64,000 nt of DNA from an uncultured Alteromonadaceae bacterium (GCA_938085045.1 CALKGI010000106.1:1-64000); one strand, 5' to 3'; counted from the first letter of the stretch, positions 1 through 9,887 are shown. The notes: a model not told the origin generated them from the sequence alone. Translations and numbers: made by a program.

Positions 1-2
1 TG

Positions 3-2621
3 TTGGCCGGGGCTGTTGGCTCTTTGTCAGACAAGCAGCGTCATAATTTATCGCTGATTGTCACCAGCGGCAATCGTTTAACCCATTTGGTCGACGATAT
101 ACTCGATTTTTCAAAATTGAAGCATCATGAACTTAGCCTCAAACTCACGCCTGTTGATGTTTATACCTTGACTGATTTAGTCATTTTGTTCTCTCGCAAT
201 ACGGTTAGCAAATCTAAGGTTCAGTTAGTTAATAAAGTCGATAGGGGGATTCCGCTGGTGTTGGCTGATGAAAATAGGGTGCAGCAAATTCTCTATAATC
301 TGATTGGAAACGCCATTAAGTTCACCAACGAAGGGCAGATCACCGTATCGTCGAGGGTATGGCGAGATAATGTCACAATTTGTATTGCTGATACCGGCAT
401 TGGCATTGCTGATGACAAACAAGAAAGCATTTTTGAATCTTTTGAGCAGGCCGATGGGTCGGCAACAAGAACGTCGGGTGGCACAGGTTTGGGATTGGCC
501 GTAACCAAGCAATTGGTAGAGCTACATAATGGCACCATTAAGGTTGTCTCGTGCGAGGGAAAAGGCTCAGAATTCAGCTTTACTCTACCAGTTTGCGAAC
601 ATCAACCTGCATCAAAAGAGCTGAGCGAACAAACTCATACCGCCAAAGTGCTGGCTCAAAGTTTAACCAACGAACCTGACGCCCAAACTGAAGGCATTAT
701 GTTAAACGGCAATAAGCCGTTGATGAACAACAGCAAAATTGTCAGTAATACGTCAAGAAACGGGCAAACTACCACCGAGCGCATTTTGGTCGTCGATGAT
801 GAACCAATCAATATTCAGGTCATGCAGAATCATTTGAGTCTAGACAATTATCAGGTGGTTGCGGTGAGCAATGGCAAAGACGCATTGAAGGTCATTGAAA
901 ACGAAGAAAAATTTGATGCGATATTGCTTGATGCCATGATGCCGGGCATGACCGGTTATGAGGTGTGTCGCCAAATTCGCCGTGTTTATCCTGCCAACCA
1001 ATTGCCGGTATTAATGGTCACAGCAAAAGGCGCAGTAGACGACATGAGTGCCAGTTTTGAAGCTGGTGCTAACGACTTTTTGACCAAACCGGTGTCTAAA
1101 ACCGAATTACTCGAAAGAGTGAAAACGCACATTAATGTGGTGCGACTCAACCATGATTTAAATCAAGCCAATTTGCAGTTGAAAAAGCATGCCGACCAAC
1201 TAGAGAAAAAAGTTCTGCAAAAGGCAGCCAAACTGGCCGCGCATGGCGAACAATTAGATAAGGCCAATATCGAATTGGCACATGCCACCAAAAAAGTCAG
1301 CAAAAGCACCACCGATATCGTGATGCTCGAAGAGCTGGGGCGAAGCCTAACCGCGACACTTGAATTGAATCAGGTGATCAAAAATATCTATCGTAGCTTA
1401 AGTACCATTTTAGATGCTCATAGCTTTTTGTTGGGTATTTTAGACATAGAACAAAATGTGGTGCATGTGCCCTTGATAGTTGAAGACAGTCAAAAGCTGT
1501 CTGCGATTGATTATGATTTAGATGAGCCAGGTAGCCCTGTGGTTTGGTGTGTTAAAAACCGCAAAGAGCTATTGATTTTTGAACCATCTGACGTGCGAAA
1601 ATATTTCAATCAGCCACTAGCCAGTCCTAAAACGGGAAAAATCATGGCAACCATCATTTTTATCCCTTTGATTATTGGTGATAAAATTGTTGGTTGCCTG
1701 AGTGTTCAACACCCAGAAGCCCATGCCTTTAACCGTGAACAGATTGATATGTTGCGTACTTTGGCCAGTTATTCTGCCATCGCCATCGCCAATGCATCGG
1801 GTTATGACAAGTTAGAAAGAACCCATGAAGCGTTAATTGATGCGCAAAAACAGTTGGTATTGCAAGAAAAAATGGCCTCGTTGGGTACCCTGACCGCTGG
1901 TGTCGCCCATGAAATAAATAACCCGACCAATTTTGTTCATGTTGGGGTTGAAAATTTGCAGGCCGATTTGGAACGTTTTCATACATTTATTCTTGAATTG
2001 GCCGGGGACGATGCTGATGAAGAAGTGATTGAAGCGTTAAACGAGAAATTCAACCCACTCAATGAACATATCGACACCATCATTAACGGCACCCAGAGAA
2101 TCAAGATCATTGTACAAGACCTACGTGCGTTTACCCATTTACACAGTTCGGATAAGAAACCGGGGGATATTGTTGAATGTATCGAGTCGACCATTAATTT
2201 GGTAAAAGCCAAATACTTTGAAGTCACCGAATTTTTTACTGACTTTAACCCTTTGCCCAAATTGCAGTGTTATCCGGCCCAGCTCAATCAGGTTTTTTTA
2301 AACATTATTGTTAACGCTTGTGATGCTATTGAAGAAAAACAAGCCACTCAATCGATACGTCGTCTGGGTAGTATTTCATTAAGCTGTAAATTTGAAGATG
2401 GCAATATTAAAGTGGTTATTAGTGATAATGGCGCTGGCATGACTGAGCAAACCCGGCTCAGGTTGTTCGAGCCATTTTACACCACCAAAGCCGTAGGCGA
2501 TGGCACAGGCCTTGGTATGGCCATCTCATTTGGTATTATTGAAGACCATGGTGGCACCATCACAGCCCAGTCTACCAAAGGGGTTGGCAGTGAAATTACA
2601 GTGAATTTACCTTTGCTGTGA
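3..2621 (+). CDS. Hybrid sensor histidine kinase, 5' end outside window
   Basis: The frame is open to the window edge, so the true start and the first phospho-accepting His lie upstream. Visible order (residues of the in-window part): remainder of a HisKA helix pair (about 7-60), an HATPase_c domain with N box and GTGLGLA G box (about 75-200), a receiver domain (about 259-375) with VVDDEP acidic pair and Asp near 309 in LLDAMMPG, a coiled coil, a GAF domain (about 455-590), and a second HisKA with AGVAHEINNP (His near 634) plus HATPase_c ending in TGLGMA. Two kinase cores in one chain suggest an internal phosphorelay. The signal is unknown. The second core closely resembles that of the next gene, so the pair probably arose by partial duplication. 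Confidence 0.93.
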   Translation: MAGAVGSLSDKQRHNLSLIVTSGNRLTHLVDDILDFSKLKHHELSLKLTPVDVYTLTDLVILFSRNTVSKSKVQLVNKVDRGIPLVLADENRVQQILYNLIGNAIKFTNEGQITVSSRVWRDNVTICIADTGIGIADDKQESIFESFEQADGSATRTSGGTGLGLAVTKQLVELHNGTIKVVSCEGKGSEFSFTLPVCEHQPASKELSEQTHTAKVLAQSLTNEPDAQTEGIMLNGNKPLMNNSKIVSNTSRNGQTTTERILVVDDEPINIQVMQNHLSLDNYQVVAVSNGKDALKVIENEEKFDAILLDAMMPGMTGYEVCRQIRRVYPANQLPVLMVTAKGAVDDMSASFEAGANDFLTKPVSKTELLERVKTHINVVRLNHDLNQANLQLKKHADQLEKKVLQKAAKLAAHGEQLDKANIELAHATKKVSKSTTDIVMLEELGRSLTATLELNQVIKNIYRSLSTILDAHSFLLGILDIEQNVVHVPLIVEDSQKLSAIDYDLDEPGSPVVWCVKNRKELLIFEPSDVRKYFNQPLASPKTGKIMATIIFIPLIIGDKIVGCLSVQHPEAHAFNREQIDMLRTLASYSAIAIANASGYDKLERTHEALIDAQKQLVLQEKMASLGTLTAGVAHEINNPTNFVHVGVENLQADLERFHTFILELAGDDADEEVIEALNEKFNPLNEHIDTIINGTQRIKIIVQDLRAFTHLHSSDKKPGDIVECIESTINLVKAKYFEVTEFFTDFNPLPKLQCYPAQLNQVFLNIIVNACDAIEEKQATQSIRRLGSISLSCKFEDGNIKVVISDNGAGMTEQTRLRLFEPFYTTKAVGDGTGLGMAISFGIIEDHGGTITAQSTKGVGSEITVNLPLL

Positions 2622-2681
2622 TGCACGTTGCAACGCGTAGCTACGACAATTCAACGCCTAATATAAAAGGAATCGTTTAAT

Positions 2682-4817
2682 ATGACAGTCAGTAGAGTAA
2701 AGTTTGGTATTAAACAAAAATCTTTATTGGTGTTTATCGTTATCTTTTTGGCTTTGTTGATTTTTAGTGGTTATTTGGGCATATCATCACTGGATACCGC
2801 TAAAAAGAACTCGTTACAGGCAAGCAATGCCACGCTACTCGAACACAGTAAAACCTTCTATCAAACTCATACCAGCGCACAAAAACAAACGCTGTCTTTG
2901 TTGCTCAAATCTATTGAAGATGATGCATTAAGCCTTGCTGATTTTGTCGAACGTTTGCTAGTTGAAAATAAACCTCTAACCGGCCTTAGTGACTATTCTG
3001 AGCCGTTATTAAAGCGAAATTCTCACACCAAGAGCCATTTTTTTGTTAATAACACTGGCGATGTAAAATACTACTTGAGCACTGATACCAACGCTGTTTT
3101 AAGGCCAAATCATCCTGCTGTAACAGACCTTTTTTACACTTTGGGCACACCTACCAATAACCCACAAAGAGAATTGCGATGGACACCTTTGTATCAAGAC
3201 CCCACAGGCCTTGGCAGAGTAGTTAGCGCAATAGTACCTGTTTATCATGAAAACCAGTTTGTTGGGGTGGTTGGCACCAGCATTATGCTGCAAAATTTAG
3301 TAGAGCATTTTGTTAAAGCGGATGCCCAAAATGACAGTTACGCGATACTGCTTGATGAGTCATTTCGACCAATTGCCTTAGGTTTGCAAGCCATTAATGA
3401 TATTTATCGTCAAAACCCGCTTGAAGTAGAGCAACTGATACAACAATCATTACTTGAATATGATTCTGATTTTAAAGGTTTTTTTAAACAGATTAGCAAA
3501 ACGCTAAACAATCAAACCAATGGTTACGAAAAAATCACACTGGCTGGACAGGTTCGCTACATAGCTTATGCCGCATTAGATGAACAAGGTTGGATATACG
3601 TCAATATTTTGAGCGAAAAAGCGTTGATTCGCATGGGCCAACCGCTTAACCAGCAATTTGATGACATTTTGGAGGCACTACTCCTCAAATTTGCATTGCC
3701 AACATTGGCCTTTTTTGTGGCCATTTTTTTCTTGATATCGTGGTTACTCAACCGATTTTTACGACCTATCATTCAATTGTCTGACGTCACTAAAACCATT
3801 GCCGTTGGCGCATATGATCAAAAGATAGAGATACAAGCGGTGGGTGAGATTGGCATGCTAGTCGACAATTTCAAATTGATGCAACAATCGATTGTTAAGC
3901 AACAACAGGGGCTTGAGAGCTTTAACAGCGAATTACAAGAAAAAGTGGCCCTTAGAACCGAGGCCATCGAAGCGTCAAACGAAGCGTTACAAACCATGGT
4001 GCACAACCTAAAATTCATGCGCGACCAAATGATAGAGTCAGAAAAAATGGCTTCTTTGGGCACACTGACCGCAGGCGTTGCCCACGAAATTAACAACCCC
4101 ACCAACTTTGTGCATGTGAGTGTACAAAATCTAGAAGCCGATTTAAAAGCGTTTGAAAAGTTCCTTTATAACCTGCTTGACGCCGGTGAAGATGACGAAA
4201 TACAAGAAAGCTTTAAGCAGCAGTTCACCCCGTTATTTGAGCACATATCAACCATTGAAGAGGGTACTGAGCGAATCAAAACCATTGTTCAAAACTTGCG
4301 AACCTTCAGTCATCCGCAGGCGGTGGATAAGAAAATTCTTAAAGTGGCAGATGGTTTGGCGTCAACAGTGAAGTTGGTGCAAACCAAACACACTGAGCTT
4401 GCCCAGTTTGTTACTGACTTTAAAGATAACCCCGCGCTTTTGTGTTACCCCTCAGAGCTTAATCAGGTTTTTATGAACCTCATCATAAACGCGTGCGATG
4501 CCATTCGAGACAAACGTGAAAAGTATAACACCAAAGAGTTAGGCACAATCACCATAGGTTGCCAGCAATTAGAAGAAGCGGTAGAGATCACCGTTCAAGA
4601 TGATGGCTGCGGTATGAATGAAATTACCAAACACCGTTTATTCGAACCCTTTTTTACCACCAAAGACGTAGGCGAGGGCACTGGGCTGGGGTTATCGATT
4701 TCGTACGGCATTATCCAAAAACACGAAGGTGAAATGAAAGTAGAGTCTGAAATTGGATCAGGGACGCTGTTTAGGGTTATTTTGCCGATTTGTGGTGGGT
4801 CTAAAGAGCTTGACTGA
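2682..4817 (+). CDS. Membrane sensor histidine kinase with dCache-like sensor and HAMP domain
   Basis: 711 residues. A first membrane helix (about 14-33), a periplasmic region of about 300 residues of Cache type, a second membrane helix (about 335-357), a HAMP segment, a coiled coil, a HisKA domain with AGVAHEINNP (His near 467) and HATPase_c with GTGLGLS near the C terminus. It should autophosphorylate in response to a small periplasmic ligand. No response regulator gene is adjacent. The only neighbour with a receiver domain is the preceding hybrid kinase, which carries a near-identical H-box, so the two may work together (inference). An AAAGG ribosome binding site lies about 11 bases before the ATG. 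Confidence 0.95.
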   Translation: MTVSRVKFGIKQKSLLVFIVIFLALLIFSGYLGISSLDTAKKNSLQASNATLLEHSKTFYQTHTSAQKQTLSLLLKSIEDDALSLADFVERLLVENKPLTGLSDYSEPLLKRNSHTKSHFFVNNTGDVKYYLSTDTNAVLRPNHPAVTDLFYTLGTPTNNPQRELRWTPLYQDPTGLGRVVSAIVPVYHENQFVGVVGTSIMLQNLVEHFVKADAQNDSYAILLDESFRPIALGLQAINDIYRQNPLEVEQLIQQSLLEYDSDFKGFFKQISKTLNNQTNGYEKITLAGQVRYIAYAALDEQGWIYVNILSEKALIRMGQPLNQQFDDILEALLLKFALPTLAFFVAIFFLISWLLNRFLRPIIQLSDVTKTIAVGAYDQKIEIQAVGEIGMLVDNFKLMQQSIVKQQQGLESFNSELQEKVALRTEAIEASNEALQTMVHNLKFMRDQMIESEKMASLGTLTAGVAHEINNPTNFVHVSVQNLEADLKAFEKFLYNLLDAGEDDEIQESFKQQFTPLFEHISTIEEGTERIKTIVQNLRTFSHPQAVDKKILKVADGLASTVKLVQTKHTELAQFVTDFKDNPALLCYPSELNQVFMNLIINACDAIRDKREKYNTKELGTITIGCQQLEEAVEITVQDDGCGMNEITKHRLFEPFFTTKDVGEGTGLGLSISYGIIQKHEGEMKVESEIGSGTLFRVILPICGGSKELD

Positions 4818-4902
4818 TTTTTGTTGAATTGGCGTCATATGCACTTGCGTTGCGCCCTAATATTCCGCTAGCCTGTAGTGCGCAAATCAAAAAGGTAAAA
4901 AA

Positions 4903-5556
4903 GTGAAAGAAACCTACGCCCTACTTGATATGAAAAGCTGGCCCCGCAGTCAGCATTTCGAATTCTACAAAGCCTTCGCTCAGCCGTTCTTTCAAATTGG
5001 CTGCGACTTAAATGCCAAAGCACTGTTCAGCTATTGTAAAACCAACAACTTGCCATTTTTTGACGCCTACCTGTACTTAACCATGAAAACCATCAATCAG
5101 TTAGAACCGTTTCGTTATCGGGTTGCCGGCGATGAGGTTAGGATTTATGAAAATGTGATGATAAGTGTGGCGGTGATGGCAGCAGATCAAACCTTTCGTT
5201 TTTGCGATATTCCCTATGCCGACAATTTTGTGCAATTCAGCGCAAATTTCAAGGCAGCTAAAGATAAGGCAATATCAGAGCTGTTTTTCAACGATACCTT
5301 TGCAACCAACCAAGCCAACAAAGGCACGGTTTATATGTCGGTGATCCCGTGGGTGAGCTTTACCAGTTTTAACCATGCATCACACTCAAACGACCCTAGC
5401 GGTATACCGCGCATGGTGTTTGGTAAAATGCGCAAAAGCGATTATACAATGCCCTTTACCCTTGATGCGCATCATGCGGTTGTTGACGGGTTACATGTCG
5501 GACAGTTTATTGAGGTTTTACAGGGGTATTTTGATGAGCCGGGGTTGCTTGGGTAG
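4903..5556 (+). CDS. CatA-like chloramphenicol acetyltransferase family protein
   Basis: 217 residues, the usual length of trimeric CatA-type acetyltransferases, which transfer acetyl from acetyl-CoA to a hydroxyl. The active-site motif HHAVVDG (catalytic second His near 189) is intact, and the aromatic N-terminal part (FEFYKAFAQPFF) fits the family. It starts at GTG behind a weak AAAGGTAAAA. Family members on chromosomes of environmental bacteria often have unknown substrates, so drug resistance cannot be assumed. It converges on the toxin gene with only two bases between the stop codons. Confidence 0.85.
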   Translation: MKETYALLDMKSWPRSQHFEFYKAFAQPFFQIGCDLNAKALFSYCKTNNLPFFDAYLYLTMKTINQLEPFRYRVAGDEVRIYENVMISVAVMAADQTFRFCDIPYADNFVQFSANFKAAKDKAISELFFNDTFATNQANKGTVYMSVIPWVSFTSFNHASHSNDPSGIPRMVFGKMRKSDYTMPFTLDAHHAVVDGLHVGQFIEVLQGYFDEPGLLG

Positions 5557-5558
5557 GG

Positions 5559-5852
5559 TTAAATGCGATCAACCCAGTATCCTGGTTTTCTGCTGTTGTG
5601 CATTACAGCAACAATATAAATCCTGTCTTCACTTGCTCTATAGATGAGGGAAAATGGAAATCGTTTGAGCAAGAAACGGCGAAAGCCTTTGAGAAAATTT
5701 GGCCATGTATCTGGCAAAGCGGTGACCGCTGCAATCGCTGATTCAAGTTCATTCATAAAATCATCACCAAGACCAATCGCTTTGTCTTCATACCAGTCGT
5801 AAGATTCTTCTATGTCATATTGAACGTCTGGATGAAATATCAACTTAGCCAT
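5559..5852 (-). CDS. RelE/ParE-type toxin of a toxin-antitoxin pair
   Basis: 97 residues. FHPDVQYDIEESYDWYED and the C-terminal segment LIYRASEDRIYIVAVMHNSRKPGYW are characteristic of the ParE/RelE superfamily. These toxins act on gyrase or on ribosome-bound mRNA; which one applies cannot be told here. The gene overlaps the upstream antitoxin by 8 bases, so the two are translationally coupled. A single such pair on a chromosome may act in stress response or simply be addictive; no mobile element borders are visible. Confidence 0.9.
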   Translation of the reverse strand: MAKLIFHPDVQYDIEESYDWYEDKAIGLGDDFMNELESAIAAVTALPDTWPNFLKGFRRFLLKRFPFSLIYRASEDRIYIVAVMHNSRKPGYWVDRI

Positions 5853-6078
5853 TTTTAGACATTACTGCTGTTTTAATATCGTGCCAGGAAACGGGTTTGA
5901 CTTTCCCTGATTCAAGTTCTTTAAAACGTTGTTCAGCCAATTCTGCCCAGGCTTCATCGACACCGCTGTCTTGTCGGGTTTCAAGAGAAGATATTAGGCA
6001 ATGCGCTACCATGGCTTTGTCATCCGCAGAAAGTGCAGTGGCATCTTTAATCACTTGCTTTAAATTCGTAGACATCAT
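5845..6078 (-). CDS. Antitoxin of the RelE/ParE-type pair (addiction module component)
   Basis: 77 residues, acidic and helical. LSADDKAMVAHCLISSLE and the C-terminal WAELAEQRFKELESGKVKPVSW match the short 'putative addiction module component' antitoxin family that precedes ParE-like toxins. The C-terminal half is expected to wrap around the toxin. The gene comes first in the two-gene operon, the usual order, which allows the complex to regulate its own promoter. Two start codons are adjacent (MM); the first is used here. Confidence 0.86.
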   Translation of the reverse strand: MMSTNLKQVIKDATALSADDKAMVAHCLISSLETRQDSGVDEAWAELAEQRFKELESGKVKPVSWHDIKTAVMSKNG

Positions 6079-6201
6079 GTTACTCGTGTTTTCAGTTTAT
6101 AAGGCGAATATTAGCACAATACTATGACGGAGCATATTTGGCAGTTTACGTATGCAAGTTGGTTACTCCTTGAGTTGGGCTGTTCATGTGCTGATAATAA
6201 G

Positions 6202-6230
6202 TTGACCAAATGGTTAACTAAACATAAATC
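6202..6230 (+). promoter_or_regulatory. Candidate promoter of the Oar-like TonB-dependent receptor
   Basis: TTGACC and TAAATC are separated by 17 bases, about 120 bases before the chosen start codon. It is the best sigma70-like match in the 274-base gap after the antitoxin gene; a TATAAAT stretch near 6245 is an alternative -10. The spacer contains TGGTTAACTA, a short palindrome that might bind a regulator. Confidence 0.35.
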
Positions 6231-6352
6231 ATTCAATATCCAACCTATATAAATACCTGTTAAGCTACGTCGGTTTGGGTTCGCCAAAAGCCGAAATGGG
6301 GTCTACTATTTCTGGCATCACTACCCTTTTTTATTCTATTCGGAGAGCATTC

Positions 6353-9300
6353 ATGCATAAACTGACTCGTGTTGCCTTATTTGTGACCGCAGCCTTGCTG
6401 ACCAGTCACCAAGCTTCAGCGCAAGTGACTTCATCTGGTATCCGGGGGCAACTGGTTGATACCCAGGGTAGCCCGTTGGCGGGGGTCACTGTTGAAGTTA
6501 TTCACGTGCCCACCGGCAGTAAAAAAACCTTAACGACCAGTGCCAACGGTATATTTCAATCTAAAGGTTTGGCCGTAGGTGGCCCTTACACCGTTAAACT
6601 CATGGACGGTTCGCAGTATAAGGTCAATAACATCACCGAATTATTCTTGAAACTTGGCCGTACTGCCAGCGTTGAGCTACAAGCTGCGAGCGCTGCCAAA
6701 GTTGAGGTCATTTCAGTCAAAGGCTCTTCGGCGATGGCTGCGGCAATGAAAAAAGGCCCAAGCAGCGAGTTTAGTGAAGAAGATATTCGTAGCACGCCGT
6801 CTATTAGCCGTGATTTGAAGTCTTTGCTTAAGCGTGAATCTAAAATTATGGTTGACCCTACCGCCGATGGCGGCCCTGCGCTGTCTATTGCGGGCGGTAA
6901 CGTACGTGGCAACAGTTTGACTGTTGACGGCGTTAAGCAAAATGATGATTTTGGTCTGAACAAAAACGGTTACCCGGGTCGTCGTTCACCTATCTCGTTA
7001 GACGCCATAGAGGCATTATCGTTGAATATCGCGCCATTTGATGTCACCTATGGTGATTTTCAAGGCGGTAACATCAATGTCACCACCAAGTCGGGCACCA
7101 ACGAATTCCATGGTACGGCGTTTTATTTCCGCTCCGACGATTCAATGATTGGCGACAAAAGCGAAGGCGAAGATTTGAATATCGGTGATTACACCGAAGA
7201 CACTTACGGATTCACCATTGGTGGGCCTATCATTGAAGACCAATTGTTTTTCTTTGCTTCTTATGAAAAATTTAAGTCCAACTCACCCTATCAATTTAGC
7301 CTCGACAACGAAAATGGTGTTGTTGAACCCAATGAAAAAATTGGTGTAACACAAGCAGACTTCGATCAAATCGCCAGCATTGCTCAGTCGGTTTGGAATT
7401 ACGACATTGGGTCGTACAATACCCCCAAAGATGAGCAAGCCAAAAATCTATTGTTGAAACTCGATTGGTATATAAATGACGACCATCGTGCATCTTTGAC
7501 TTATCAAGACAATAAAGGCAACACGGTTCGTGATTTTTGGGGTGAGACTTTCCCTAACGCCAATTGGGCAACGGCTGAATCAAACCGTTACAACCAAAAC
7601 GAAACGCTTAAAGCCTATAGCTTGCAGGTGTTCTCTGATTGGAACGCCGATTTCTCTACCGAATTTAAACTGTCAGAAAAAGAAGTCAAAACCGCTCAAG
7701 ACCCTTTGTTAGGCGCCAATTTTGGCCAGATGCTAATTGGCACACCAAACGGCGGTCAATTATATATTGGTCCTGATCAGTTCCGTCATGCCAATACGTT
7801 GTCTAATGTTCGTTCTACGATGAAAATCGGTGGTGATTATTTTGTCAATGATGAACATAAGTTGACCTTTGGCTGGCAACATGAAGAGCTTGAAATCGAG
7901 AACCTGTTTGTATTTGGTTCTTTAGGTATGAGTACCTTTGAGAGCATTGAGGCTTTTGAAAATAACTTGGCTTTTCATGTGTTTCAAAACGCGCTTGATG
8001 GCAATCCTCTAAGTGCGCTAGACGAGTTTGAATATGACCTTGATACCTTATATATACAAGACGAGTGGAATGCTACTGATGAGCTGATAGTGACCTACGG
8101 TCTGCGCTACAGCATATATCACAATGATGTTCTACCTACGTTAAACTCCGACTTTGTTTCGCGCCACGGCTATTCAAATCAAGGTAACTTTGACGGCTTA
8201 GACTTGATTGAACCGCGCGTTGGTTTCACCTACACCTATGACAATGAAACCGTTGTTCGTGGCGGCGTTGGCTTGTTTGGCGGCGGTGGCCCTAACGTGT
8301 GGTTGTCTAACTCATATGGCAACGACGGCAGACGCAAAACTTTTGCCGGTTGTTTCGGTGGTTGCTTCGACGGTCATAGCACTCCGCAAGAGGTCACTGA
8401 CTTTTTGGCCGCAGGTGGTTTTAGTGGCGGCAACAGTGATACCAACTCGGTTCATCCAGACTTTGAAATCCCTAGCATTTGGAAAATGAACATTGGCCTA
8501 GAGCGCCGTCAAGACCTTGGCTTTTTGGGTGAAGATTGGTTGCTTACTGGCGACATCATCTATAACAAAGTGAAAAACGCGGCTAAGTATCGTGAATTAA
8601 ACATGGTTAAAACCGCAACGGCACCGGATGGTCGTCCAATTTACAGTTCTCCAGCGCCGTTTGATTTGTCGCTTGAAAATACGAGTAAAGGCGGTGGCGT
8701 GATTGCCAGCATTGGTGCTGCTAAAGTCTTTTACACCGACCACGGCACCTACAGCTTTGACATAGGTTACACCTATCAAGACTTGACCGAGGTGAACCCG
8801 GGTAACGCTTTTGTTGCGTTTGAAGGTTATTCAATGCCAGCCAATGCTGATTTTCAAAGTGAAGAAGAATACAATTCTGAATTTGAAATCGCCCATTCAA
8901 TTACCGCAAATTTAACGTGGAGTGATGAAATTTTTGGTGATAATACCACCACGGTTGCCATTGGTTATACCGGTCGTGAGGGTCGTCATTACAGCCATAC
9001 AATGCGTACGGGTGTTGCCAATGGCTTTGGTGGTTTTGCTGATTTCGCCACTTGGGTGGGTTACAACTCGCAGTCATTGTACGTACCAACTGACGAAAAC
9101 GATCCTTTGGTGAGCTTTGCCGCAGGGTTCGATAAAACGGGTTTCTTCGATTACATCAATTCATCTGAATGTTTGTCCAGTGCCAAAGGCACGATTTCAC
9201 GCCGCCACTCGTGTGAGAGTAGCTGGATACACCGTTTTGATGTGCGCATTATGCAAGAAGTGCAGGTAACCGACGAACAGGCAATTGAGTTAACGTTAGA

Positions 9301-9553
9301 CATCGAAAACATTGGTAACATGCTTAACGATGACTGGGGCAGAGCAGAAGGTTATGTTCAACCGTTTAACGCACCTGTTGTGAATGGCGGATTTGACGCA
9401 ATCACTAACGGTGTTGACGGCGATGGTAATCCTATTGTGACAGGTTACGACTACAGTCATTATGTTTACAGCAACTTTACCAAACCTTCTCCAACAGTGG
9501 CCAAAGTGCCATCTGTTTGGAAGATTCAGTTAGGTGTTCGTTTCCGTTTCTAA
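6353..9553 (+). CDS. Oar-like TonB-dependent outer membrane receptor with carboxypeptidase-regulatory-like domain
   Basis: Starting at the ATG at 6353 (CGGAGAG just upstream) gives 1066 residues with a clear signal peptide ending ASA-Q; the reading frame is open further upstream but without signal-peptide logic. Domains: a beta-sandwich carboxypeptidase-regulatory-like domain (about 26-100), a plug domain (about 135-260, with GGNVRGNSLTVDGV), and a large beta-barrel ending in the aromatic RFRF. This architecture is typical of Oar-type receptors, thought to import large substrates such as peptides or glycans using TonB energy. FAGCFGGC and the ECLSSA...RRHSCESSW stretch suggest extracellular disulfides. 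The substrate is unknown. A transposon-like inverted repeat begins right after the stop. Confidence 0.93.
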   Translation: MHKLTRVALFVTAALLTSHQASAQVTSSGIRGQLVDTQGSPLAGVTVEVIHVPTGSKKTLTTSANGIFQSKGLAVGGPYTVKLMDGSQYKVNNITELFLKLGRTASVELQAASAAKVEVISVKGSSAMAAAMKKGPSSEFSEEDIRSTPSISRDLKSLLKRESKIMVDPTADGGPALSIAGGNVRGNSLTVDGVKQNDDFGLNKNGYPGRRSPISLDAIEALSLNIAPFDVTYGDFQGGNINVTTKSGTNEFHGTAFYFRSDDSMIGDKSEGEDLNIGDYTEDTYGFTIGGPIIEDQLFFFASYEKFKSNSPYQFSLDNENGVVEPNEKIGVTQADFDQIASIAQSVWNYDIGSYNTPKDEQAKNLLLKLDWYINDDHRASLTYQDNKGNTVRDFWGETFPNANWATAESNRYNQNETLKAYSLQVFSDWNADFSTEFKLSEKEVKTAQDPLLGANFGQMLIGTPNGGQLYIGPDQFRHANTLSNVRSTMKIGGDYFVNDEHKLTFGWQHEELEIENLFVFGSLGMSTFESIEAFENNLAFHVFQNALDGNPLSALDEFEYDLDTLYIQDEWNATDELIVTYGLRYSIYHNDVLPTLNSDFVSRHGYSNQGNFDGLDLIEPRVGFTYTYDNETVVRGGVGLFGGGGPNVWLSNSYGNDGRRKTFAGCFGGCFDGHSTPQEVTDFLAAGGFSGGNSDTNSVHPDFEIPSIWKMNIGLERRQDLGFLGEDWLLTGDIIYNKVKNAAKYRELNMVKTATAPDGRPIYSSPAPFDLSLENTSKGGGVIASIGAAKVFYTDHGTYSFDIGYTYQDLTEVNPGNAFVAFEGYSMPANADFQSEEEYNSEFEIAHSITANLTWSDEIFGDNTTTVAIGYTGREGRHYSHTMRTGVANGFGGFADFATWVGYNSQSLYVPTDENDPLVSFAAGFDKTGFFDYINSSECLSSAKGTISRRHSCESSWIHRFDVRIMQEVQVTDEQAIELTLDIENIGNMLNDDWGRAEGYVQPFNAPVVNGGFDAITNGVDGDGNPIVTGYDYSHYVYSNFTKPSPTVAKVPSVWKIQLGVRFRF

Positions 9554-9566
9554 TTGGGTTGGCTCG

Positions 9567-9887
9567 TAGGGGCGGGATTGCCGCCAATGCTGTTGACCTA
9601 AGATTAAAAAATCAAAAACTTATCACCACAGAGGACGCAGAGGACACAGAGAAGGGCAAAAACAAAAACCAGTAATTTTGATCTTGTTTCTTTTCTCTGT
9701 GCTCTCTGCGTCCTCTCGACAACCGCTCCTGCGTTGTTCTAATTACATACTTCCATGTACTAATGTGGTTAAAATATTTTAAAGAAAAGAACAACTCGCT
9801 GCTAGAATATCGCTACCCTTTGGTAGACTGCGTAAAATCGAACCAATCCTTAAGTTAACAGCATTGGGGATTGCCTCCCTTGCCCTA
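9567..9887. repeat. MITE-like element with ~37-base imperfect terminal inverted repeats
   Basis: The left arm (9567-9602) and right arm (9849-9887) are inverted copies; the inner 19 bases match at 17 positions (CCAATGCTGTTGACCTAAG against CCAATGCTGTTAACTTAAG). Both ends start TAGGG. It fills almost the whole 331-base gap and its right end reaches into the stop codon of the following lytic transglycosylase gene. No transposase is encoded, so it would be non-autonomous. A second palindrome is nested inside it. Confidence 0.65.
9630..9716. repeat. CACAGAG palindrome, copy 1
   Basis: Arms 9630-9655 and 9691-9716 are inverted copies built of repeated ACAGAG/GGACGCAGAGG units, separated by about 35 bases. 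Related palindromes occur at 42321-42458 and 56901-57070. All three are intergenic, so this is a dispersed, probably multi-copy, hairpin family. Confidence 0.7.

Noticed and set aside
2636-2645. CGTAGCTACG palindrome between the two kinase genes
   Set aside because: Only ten bases, no second copy linked to the repeat families seen elsewhere.
4903-5556. CatA-like gene as an acquired antibiotic-resistance gene
   Set aside because: No integron, transposon or plasmid features around it, and base composition like its neighbours; probably a native acetyltransferase of unknown substrate.
9612-9794. 60-codon open frame on the minus strand inside the MITE-like element
   Set aside because: It consists of the palindromic repeat read through (RGRREHREKK pattern); not a gene.
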